Assembly: GCF_003569005.1 (NCBI RefSeq)
Contig: NZ_BCUR01000001.1
Coordinates: 1,555,893 to 1,619,892, forward strand
DNA: 64,000 bases
Direction: 5' to 3'
Origin: Vibrio superstes
GTDB taxonomy: Bacteria > Pseudomonadota > Gammaproteobacteria > Enterobacterales > Vibrionaceae
In this document: positions 57,980 through 64,000 of the stretch, one piece after another
Numbering within the stretch: position 1 is the first letter of the stretch
How the letters are laid out: each line of letters begins with the position of its first letter
The notes under the pieces: generated by a model
Seen by the model: the letters and a program-made list of their open reading frames with translations, nothing else
Database searches by the model: none
What the model was told of the DNA's origin: nothing
Translations under genes and position numbers: made by a program

Positions 57980-60538
57980 ATGAGCAAGATGAAGCTAGTT
58001 ATCATCGGAAACGGCATGGTGGGACACCGTTATATTGAAGATCTTGTTGAGAAAACTGATGTTTCCAACATGGATATTACTGTGTTCTGCGAAGAGCCAC
58101 GCATCGCCTACGATCGTGTTCACCTATCCTCTTATTTCTCTCACCACACCGCAGACGAGCTTTCTCTTGTTAAAGAAGGTTTTTATGAAAAGCACGGCAT
58201 CAACGTTTTGTTGGGCGAGCGTGCTATTAACGTAAATCGCGAAAACCGTATCGTTCATTCAAGCACTGGTCGTGAAATAGAATACGACAAGCTAGTTATG
58301 GCGACAGGTTCTTTCCCATTCGTTCCGCCTATCAAGGGCAACGAGAGCAAAGACTGTTTTGTATACCGCACAATCGAAGACCTTAAGTCAATCGAAGCAA
58401 CGGCGAAAAACAGTACTGTTGGTGTTGTTATCGGCGGTGGTCTTCTTGGCCTTGAAGCTGCTGGTGCGCTGCGTGCACTAGGCGTGGAAACTCACGTTGT
58501 TGAGTTCGCTCCAAAGCTAATGGCTGAGCAGTTAGACCTAGCGGGTGGTAATCAGCTTCGTCAAAAAATCGAGCGCATGGGTGTTAATGTTCATACAAGC
58601 AAAAACACCCTTGAAATTACACCAGAAGGCAAAGAATTACGAAACGTGATGCGTTTTGCTGATGGTACTGAGCTAGAGACTGACTTCATCGTATTCTCTG
58701 CGGGTATTCGTCCTCAAGACAAACTTGCACGCCAAATGGGTCTAGATATCGCGCCTCGCGGCGGTATTGCAATTAACAACCATTGCCAAACTTCAGACGA
58801 AAGCATCTACGCTATCGGTGAGTGTGCTTCGTGGAATGAAACCTTCTTTGGTCTGGTGGCACCTGGCTACAAGATGGCCACTGTTGCTGTTGACCACGTA
58901 GTAGGCAACGACAGCCAGTTTGAAGGCGCAGACATGAGCGCTAAGTTGAAGCTACTGGGCGTTAAAGTGGGTTCAATTGGTGATGCGAACGGCCGTACTC
59001 CTGGCTGTAAGAGCTACGTTTACCAAAACGAAGAGCAAGAAGTTTACAAACGTATCATCGTTTCCGAAGACAACAAGAAACTGCTTGGTGCGGTAATGGT
59101 GGGTGACACTTCTGATTATGGCGATCTTCTTCAGCTAATGCTGAACGATATGGACCTACCAGAACACCCTGATGCTTTGATCCTTCCAGCACACGCTGGC
59201 GCAGAAAAACCAACGCTAGGTGCAGATGCACTGCCTGAAAGCGCGGTTATCTGTTCTTGTTTTGATGTCACTAAGGGCAAGATTGCTCAAGCGGTTGCTG
59301 ATGGCCACCACACTATTGGTGATGTGAAAGCGGTGACGGGTGCAGGCACAGGCTGTGGCGGTTGTATCCCTCTTGTGACATCAGTACTGAACGCTGAGCT
59401 TGCTAAAGCGGGTGTGGAAGTGAAGAGCGATGTGTGTGAGCACTTTGCTTACTCTCGCCAAGAGCTGTTCCACCTTATTCGCATCGAAGAAATCAAAACC
59501 TTTGACGAGTTGCTAGAGAAGTACGGTAAGGGCTATGGTTGTGAAGTCTGTAAGCCTCTTGCGGGTTCTATCTTGGCGTCTTGCTGGGGTGAGCATATCC
59601 TTAAGCCAGAATTGGTTAAGCTGCACGACACTAACGACAACTTCCTAGGCAACATCCAAAAAGATGGTACTTACTCTGTTATCCCTCGTATGGCGGGTGG
59701 TGAAGTGACACCTCAAGCCCTTGGTGCGCTGGCTAACGTTGCTGCAGAATACAACCTTTACACTAAGATAACCGGTGCTCAACGTATTGGTCTATTTGGT
59801 GCTCAAAAAGACGACCTTCCTGCTATTTGGGGCAAACTCATTGATGCTGGCTTTGAAACGGGTCAAGCGTATGCAAAAGCATTGCGTATGGCTAAGACCT
59901 GTGTGGGTTCGACTTGGTGTCGCTACGGCGTTCAAGACTCTGTGGGCCTAGGCTCTATGATTGAGAACCGTTACAAGGGTATCCGTACTCCTCATAAGAT
60001 GAAGTTCGGCGTATCTGGTTGTACTCGTGAGTGTGCTGAAGCGCAAGGTAAAGACTTGGGTATCATCGCGACCGATGCTGGCTGGAACATGTATGTATGT
60101 GGTAACGGTGGTATGAAACCACGTCACGCAGACCTACTAGCAACAGACTTAGACCAAGAAACACTGATCAAATACATCGACCGTTTCATGATGTTCTACA
60201 TCCGCACGGCAGCGCCACTTCAACGTACTTCGGTATGGCTTGAAAACCTAGAAGGCGGCGTAGATTACCTACGTGAAGTCATCGTTGAAGACAAACTAAA
60301 CATCAACGCTCAACTTGAGGCTGATGTCGCTAAGCTAGTTGAAGAATTCCGCTGTGAGTGGACTGATACTATCAACGATGAAAAACAACTGACTCGTTTC
60401 TCTCACTTTATTAATTCAGACCTTCGTGACGACAACGTCGTGTTTGTGAGTGAGCGTGACCAACATCGTCCAGCAACCTTCACGGAAAAACACCCTGAAG
60501 CAAAAGGCGATATCTTCCACGCAGCAGTTACTGAGTAA
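57980..60538 (+). CDS. nirB: NADH-dependent nitrite reductase, large subunit
   Basis: Reduces nitrite to ammonium in the cytoplasm using NADH. The 852-residue protein has the full domain order: an FAD part with VIIGNGMVGHRYIEDL at the start, an NAD part with GGGLLGLEAAGAL near 154, a BFD-like [2Fe-2S] domain with CSCFDVTKGKIAQAV and GTGCGGC near 430-465, and the sirohaem/[4Fe-4S] domain. The last has ligands in CVGSTWCRYG near 641 and SGCTRECAEAQG near 678. AAGGA precedes the ATG. The small subunit gene follows 12 bp later, and cobA, which makes the sirohaem precursor, is close. FNR- and NarP-like sites upstream fit anaerobic, nitrite-dependent control. Confidence 0.96.
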   Translation: MSKMKLVIIGNGMVGHRYIEDLVEKTDVSNMDITVFCEEPRIAYDRVHLSSYFSHHTADELSLVKEGFYEKHGINVLLGERAINVNRENRIVHSSTGREIEYDKLVMATGSFPFVPPIKGNESKDCFVYRTIEDLKSIEATAKNSTVGVVIGGGLLGLEAAGALRALGVETHVVEFAPKLMAEQLDLAGGNQLRQKIERMGVNVHTSKNTLEITPEGKELRNVMRFADGTELETDFIVFSAGIRPQDKLARQMGLDIAPRGGIAINNHCQTSDESIYAIGECASWNETFFGLVAPGYKMATVAVDHVVGNDSQFEGADMSAKLKLLGVKVGSIGDANGRTPGCKSYVYQNEEQEVYKRIIVSEDNKKLLGAVMVGDTSDYGDLLQLMLNDMDLPEHPDALILPAHAGAEKPTLGADALPESAVICSCFDVTKGKIAQAVADGHHTIGDVKAVTGAGTGCGGCIPLVTSVLNAELAKAGVEVKSDVCEHFAYSRQELFHLIRIEEIKTFDELLEKYGKGYGCEVCKPLAGSILASCWGEHILKPELVKLHDTNDNFLGNIQKDGTYSVIPRMAGGEVTPQALGALANVAAEYNLYTKITGAQRIGLFGAQKDDLPAIWGKLIDAGFETGQAYAKALRMAKTCVGSTWCRYGVQDSVGLGSMIENRYKGIRTPHKMKFGVSGCTRECAEAQGKDLGIIATDAGWNMYVCGNGGMKPRHADLLATDLDQETLIKYIDRFMMFYIRTAAPLQRTSVWLENLEGGVDYLREVIVEDKLNINAQLEADVAKLVEEFRCEWTDTINDEKQLTRFSHFINSDLRDDNVVFVSERDQHRPATFTEKHPEAKGDIFHAAVTE

Positions 60539-60550
60539 GAGGGCGTAATC

Positions 60551-60874
60551 ATGAGTTTTGAAAAAGTTTGTAAGATCGATGACATCGTACCGGGTACAGG
60601 CGTATGTGCACTAGTTGCTGGTCAGCAGGTTGCACTATTTCGTCCTTCTGCTGATGAGAAGGTATTTGCTATCTCAAACACAGACCCATTTGCGCAATCT
60701 AACGTGTTGTCGCGCGGCTTGATTGTAGAGCACAAAGACGAACTATGGGTCGCAAGTCCATTGAAGAAACAGCGCTTCAACTTAAGTACGGGTGTTTGCA
60801 TGGAAGATGAGCGTTTTAACGTTAAATCTTTTAAAGCACGCGTGGTTAAGGGTGCAGTAGAAGTTTCTGCATAA
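60551..60874 (+). CDS. nirD: Nitrite reductase small subunit
   Basis: 107 residues of the NirD family, a Rieske-like fold: VCKIDDIVPGTGVCALVAGQQVALFR, then VFAISNTDPFAQSNVLSRGLIVEHKDELWVASPLKKQRFNLSTGVC. As in other NirD proteins, the Rieske cluster ligands (CxH and CxxH) are absent, so it probably does not hold an iron-sulfur cluster and supports NirB. It starts 12 bp after nirB with GAGGG near the start codon. The formate/nitrite-type channel gene follows about 100 bp later. Confidence 0.93.
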   Translation: MSFEKVCKIDDIVPGTGVCALVAGQQVALFRPSADEKVFAISNTDPFAQSNVLSRGLIVEHKDELWVASPLKKQRFNLSTGVCMEDERFNVKSFKARVVKGAVEVSA

Positions 60875-60983
60875 AAGATTTAATAGCGAAAGGGTTTCTT
60901 GCTCTCGCTCTTTGTATAAAGAAGCAAGGGCAGGGAGCCTTTGACTATTCAATCTTAACTTTAACTTTTATATGGATAACAAA

Positions 60984-61829
60984 ATGAATGATCTAAAACC
61001 TGCAGAGTTTGTGCAAACGATGATAGATGTTGGTGAAGCCAAGGTGAAAACAAGCACGCGAGATCTTCTTCTCCGTGGCACCATGGCAGGTATCATCCTG
61101 TCTTTAGCAGTAGTGGTAGCAATCACAACTATTGTTCAAACTGGCGTAGGCATTGTAGGAGCACTTGTGTTCCCAGTGGGCTTCTGCATCTTGAGTCTTA
61201 TGGGTTACGACCTAGTGACAGGTGTATTTGGCCTAGCTCCACTAGCAAAATTTGAAAACCGTAAAGGCGTTACTTGGGGTCGCATTATGCGTTGTTGGGG
61301 CCTTGTAGGTCTTGGTAACCTAATCGGCTCTTTGATTGTTGCGTTCCTGATTGCAGTTTCTCTAACAGGTAACTTCTCTCTAGATCCAAACGCAGTAGCA
61401 CAGAAGTTCATCGCCGTTTCAACCGCTCGTACTGTTGGCTTTGAGAACATGGGTATGGACGGATGGATTACGTGTTTCGTTCGCGGCATCTTCTGTAACC
61501 TTATGGTTTGTCTAGGTGTTATTGGCAACATGACTGCTCGTACTGTTGCTGGCAAGATTGCGGCTATGTGGCTACCGATCTTCATCTTCTTCGCGCTAGT
61601 ATTTGAACACACAGTAGTAAACATGTTCCTGTTCCCACTAGGTATGATGCTAGGTGCTGACTTTGGTATTGCAACTTGGTTGAACTTCAACCTTATCCCA
61701 ACAATTCTAGGTAACATCGTTGGTGGTTTACTGTTTACTTGTATCCCACTTTACCTAACCCACGCTAAAACTGCTCCAGCAATCGACGCTGAAGAGAAAG
61801 TAGAAGCTAAGCTAGCAACACAGCGTTAA
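60984..61829 (+). CDS. nirC: Formate/nitrite transporter-family channel, probable nitrite channel
   Basis: 281 residues with six membrane helices of the FNT family. Landmarks are RGTMAGIILSLAVVV (first helix), GYDLVTGVFGLAPLAKFENRK, WGLVGLGNLIGSLIVA, CFVRGIFCNLMVCLGVIGNMTA, FEHTVVNMFLFPLGMMLGADFG and LNLIPTILGNIVGG-like NLIPTILGNIVGGLLF. FNT pores pass small anions such as nitrite, formate or hydrosulfide; the position between nirD and cobA points to nitrite. GGATAAC 7-8 bases before the ATG at 60984 favours it over the ATG 12 bp upstream, which lacks a ribosome binding site. Confidence 0.87.
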   Translation: MNDLKPAEFVQTMIDVGEAKVKTSTRDLLLRGTMAGIILSLAVVVAITTIVQTGVGIVGALVFPVGFCILSLMGYDLVTGVFGLAPLAKFENRKGVTWGRIMRCWGLVGLGNLIGSLIVAFLIAVSLTGNFSLDPNAVAQKFIAVSTARTVGFENMGMDGWITCFVRGIFCNLMVCLGVIGNMTARTVAGKIAAMWLPIFIFFALVFEHTVVNMFLFPLGMMLGADFGIATWLNFNLIPTILGNIVGGLLFTCIPLYLTHAKTAPAIDAEEKVEAKLATQR

Positions 61830-61837
61830 TTTCTGAC

Positions 61838-61868
61838 ATTGCCTCACCTTTGTGTGGGGCAATTGTTT
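61838..61868 (+). terminator. Imperfect terminator after the channel gene
   Basis: Stem ATTGCCTCAC / GTGTGGGGCAAT with a mismatch and bulge, then TTGTTT. It may allow read-through into cobA. Confidence 0.55.
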
Positions 61869-61969
61869 ATAACAAGTGGTCGAGAGCCGAGTTGTTGGCC
61901 ACTTCTTATAAATAATTGTGTCGCTTTAGTACGAGAGTTCTATGGCGCTTTGCATTAGAGAGCTTTTTT

Positions 61970-62731
61970 ATGACGTTTAAATCAATCTCTTCAAATCAAG
62001 GTGGATTTGTTTCTTTGGTCGGTGCTGGCCCAGGTGATCCCGATCTTTTGACTGTAAAGGCATTACGTCTGATACAGAAAGCAGAAGTGATTGTGTATGA
62101 CCGCTTGGTCTCAGCGGAAATTATGGAACTGGTTAACCCTGATGCGGAACTTATTTACGTGGGTAAGCGTCTAAATCATCACTGTGTACCGCAAGATCAG
62201 ATCAATCAAGTGTTGGTCGAAAAAGCGCAACAGGATAAGCATGTTGTTCGCCTCAAAGGTGGTGATTCGTTTATTTTTGGTCGTGGTGGTGAAGAACTCG
62301 AAAAGTTAGCTTTAGAAGAGATCCCATTTGAAGTGGTACCCGGCATTACAGCAGCTGCAGGTTGTACCGCCTATGCTGGTATACCGTTGACCCATAGAGA
62401 TCATGCGCAAAGCGTTCACTTTATTACTGGTCACCTTAAAAAAGAAGGCATGGATATAGATTGGGCAAGCTTATCCAAGGGCAATACAACCTTAGTGTTT
62501 TATATGGGCCTAAAAGAAAGTGGTAATATTCAAGATAAGCTAATAACTGCCGGTTTATCGGAGGAGACTTCCATTGCAATCATTGAGCGCGGCACTACAC
62601 CTCAGCAACGAGTGTTAACTGGAACACTTTCCCAGCTATCAACGATAGCTCAAAAAGCTGAAAGCCCATCATTGATTGTGGTTGGTAGCGTGACAAGTCT
62701 ACAATCAAAATTGAACTGGTTTGGAGCTTAA
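61970..62731 (+). CDS. cobA: Uroporphyrinogen-III C-methyltransferase
   Basis: Adds two methyl groups from S-adenosylmethionine to uroporphyrinogen III to make precorrin-2, the route to sirohaem, the cofactor of NirB. 253 residues with all family motifs: [22 protein letters not shown] at the start, [18 protein letters not shown] near 93, [22 protein letters not shown] near 120, [11 protein letters not shown] near 175, and [15 protein letters not shown] near 210. It lacks the CysG oxidase/chelatase domain, so those steps must be encoded elsewhere. ATG 61970 follows AGAGAG; an in-frame TTG-type extension to 61916 has no support. It is transcribed with or just after the nir genes. Confidence 0.94.
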   Translation: MTFKSISSNQGGFVSLVGAGPGDPDLLTVKALRLIQKAEVIVYDRLVSAEIMELVNPDAELIYVGKRLNHHCVPQDQINQVLVEKAQQDKHVVRLKGGDSFIFGRGGEELEKLALEEIPFEVVPGITAAAGCTAYAGIPLTHRDHAQSVHFITGHLKKEGMDIDWASLSKGNTTLVFYMGLKESGNIQDKLITAGLSEETSIAIIERGTTPQQRVLTGTLSQLSTIAQKAESPSLIVVGSVTSLQSKLNWFGA

Positions 62732-62983
62732 TGAGGCTTTGTTGCTTAAACCTCGTTGCAAAACAACTAACTGTGAGCAGTGAAAAAGCATTATATTTTC
62801 CTTATGCAAGTTGATGTGCAGGGGTACTGTTTGTGCAGATTTGTTGTGAGTGGTGTAGTAAATTCGTGCGTTAACAGTGCAAACGAACTCAAGTCGATCT
62901 ATTGTTATAGTTGAAAGCTGTAATGAGAGTTTTAGGAAGAAACCTCAAATAGAGCAGTTACGCTTTAGCAAGGAAAGCTAAAT

Positions 62984-63832
62984 ATGAAAAAACGAATTCT
63001 GGGGGCGACATCGCTTTCAGGGAGTCTGGTGTATTTCCTTTTTGGATTGGCACTGGTGACCTCTCTCTCTACCTATCAAGGGTATTCGGCGCCAATTACA
63101 CATGCGTCTTTTTTTGCCAATAGTTGGCAATGGCTAGCTAGCATTCTATTTTGCTGGGGCTTGTTGCTGATCTTCTTTACTAGTGCTCGTCGTACTGTCA
63201 GAGCGGTGTGGTCTTTAGTCATCATTATTGCCGCGCTAGGTGTCGGCCGCTTTGTTGGTTCACACTCCGTACAACAGATACAATATAAAGAGCCTGGGGT
63301 TTCTATGGCTGTGGTGCCTGCACAAACTCAACAAACTCAAGAACCCATCACGTTACCACAACCTACAGATTTGAATCAGAGTTACCAACAGGCCGTAATG
63401 GAGTCGGGTTGGTATTCGATTTTGGATATCTCTCGCCTACAAAACGATAAAGACTTAGTGGAAAGCTACGCAATCATCAAGGACACCAAGTCGGCAATTC
63501 TTAATCATCTTCTACAAACACAACAACAAGTGCATGAGCTCGAGCAACAACTTTACGACAATGAAGCCAGTGCCCAAATGGAAGACAATTACATCGATGC
63601 ACAGATCCTACATTCTCAGCAGCAAAACGAGATGTGGAAGGCTGAACTGGCCGCACTACAAGAGGTGAGAAGTATTATAGAGATGCTAGATGCGAATCGT
63701 GATGGCTGGACCATCCAAGATGGCGCTATCGTCTTTCACTCTAATGCAGATAAACAACGTTTTGAAGATATTGTCGCTAGGATACAGGTCATCGCGGAAC
63801 ATCAGCGACAACTAACAGAATCGGTGAACTAA
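62984..63832 (+). CDS. Membrane protein with C-terminal coiled coil, unknown function
   Basis: I do not recognise the family. 282 residues with three hydrophobic segments (about 9-30, 47-66 and 75-90), followed by a Gln/Pro-rich linker (VVPAQTQQTQEPITLPQPT) and a long helical region from about 155 to 282. The helical part is rich in Gln, Glu and Leu with heptad spacing (HLLQTQQQVHELEQQLYDNE), so it is probably a coiled coil. AAGGAAAG precedes the ATG. It ends at a strong terminator. It may be an inner-membrane scaffold; there is no linked gene to suggest a pathway. Confidence 0.7.
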   Translation: MKKRILGATSLSGSLVYFLFGLALVTSLSTYQGYSAPITHASFFANSWQWLASILFCWGLLLIFFTSARRTVRAVWSLVIIIAALGVGRFVGSHSVQQIQYKEPGVSMAVVPAQTQQTQEPITLPQPTDLNQSYQQAVMESGWYSILDISRLQNDKDLVESYAIIKDTKSAILNHLLQTQQQVHELEQQLYDNEASAQMEDNYIDAQILHSQQQNEMWKAELAALQEVRSIIEMLDANRDGWTIQDGAIVFHSNADKQRFEDIVARIQVIAEHQRQLTESVN

Positions 63833-63857
63833 GAGTAGCCCATTTATAAGCCAGCAG

Positions 63858-63886
63858 AACGCCCCCTCATGTTGAGGGGGCGTTTT
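63858..63886 (+). terminator. Rho-independent terminator after the membrane protein gene
   Basis: 12-bp GC-rich stem AACGCCCCCTCA / TGAGGGGGCGTT with a 3-base loop, then TTT. Confidence 0.9.
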
Positions 63887-63910
63887 CGTCTTTATTGTCA
63901 TCAAAGCTGG

Positions 63911-63955
63911 TGTTTTAACAAGCTAGGTTGAGCAGTTAGTTACTACGATTGGTAT
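63911..63955. mobile_element. Truncated fragment of the short inverted-repeat element (copy 5)
   Basis: TGTTTTAACAAGCTAGG then GAGCAGTTA and the terminal TACTACGATTGGTAT, in reverse orientation to the full copies. Only the outer about 45 bp of one end remain. Confidence 0.7.
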
Positions 63956-64000
63956 AAATAATTGCTCATTTCCGATGCGAGTTAAATAGTGCTCTATGTG

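Noticed and set aside
61205..61717. 170-codon open frame on the minus strand
   Set aside because: Antisense to the nitrite-channel gene, whose protein motifs are unambiguous.
1..64000. CRISPR array, tRNA, rRNA, prophage or integron attachment site
   Set aside because: No regularly spaced repeats, no cloverleaf or rRNA sequence and no phage structural genes were seen. The GGCGTTAG stretch inside the short repeat element recalls integron attC boxes, but the element lacks the paired attC layout.

Overview
The window looks like a chromosomal segment of a marine gammaproteobacterium, most probably a Vibrio or close relative. Supporting this are a close YajD relative, a YqhD-type dehydrogenase, RNase II and DeaD side by side, a nirBD-transporter-cobA nitrite block with FNR and NarP-like sites, a ToxR/CadC-type regulator, and a short AT-rich inverted-repeat element (ATACCAATC...GATTGGTAT) of a kind I recall from Vibrio genomes. 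The calls rest on reading protein motifs and DNA by eye; no search was run. No tRNA, rRNA, CRISPR array or intact insertion sequence was seen.

Region by region. 0-6.3 kb: a small secreted repeat protein, then a ScfR/RamB-type regulator divergent from the glyoxylate-shunt pair malate synthase G and long-form isocitrate lyase, which are separated by a 266-bp miniature inverted-repeat element. 6.4-18.6 kb: a secreted Kelch propeller, an aldehyde dehydrogenase, a long RecX-like protein, a SEC-C zinc protein, two outer-membrane barrels beside a ToxR-like regulator, a small MscS-type channel, a truncated MarC-like gene, an unusual duplicated LTxxQ/cytochrome c protein and a LysR regulator. 18.6-28.8 kb: two DUF1254/DUF1214 exported proteins (one with a hairpin that would mask its ribosome binding site), an AraC regulator, lipoproteins, a GST with an S4 RNA-binding protein, and an AraC-yqhD pair. 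28.9-35.3 kb: rnb, deaD and ackA (without pta, with a perfect FNR-like box).

35.4-44.9 kb is the most interesting part: a cysteine-synthase-like enzyme, a RidA-family protein, an Fe-S L-serine-dehydratase-like enzyme with a cysteine-rich tail, two outer-membrane proteins, a DUF3299 protein, an AraC regulator and an MFS transporter. Five copies of one 16-bp motif (TTGGCATSAATTGGTT, read as WTGG-N6-WTGG) lie upstream of these genes. In three of them the motif ends 86-88 bp before the start codon. I infer an AraC-controlled regulon for uptake and deamination of a serine- or cysteine-like compound. The same stretch holds relics of another AraC gene and of an ISAs1-type transposase, and a mobile element sits between one operator and the MFS gene.

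44.9-57.2 kb: an orphan SEC-C fragment joined to a repeat fragment, a secreted animal-type haem peroxidase, a KefB-type antiporter with pyridoxal kinase, a third DUF1254/DUF1214 gene with a divergent LysR regulator, a LysE exporter, yajD, an SDR, an exported family II pyrophosphatase and adenosine deaminase. 57.2-64 kb: the assimilatory nitrite reductase operon with a formate/nitrite-type channel and cobA, whose product leads to the sirohaem used by NirB, then a membrane protein with a coiled coil.
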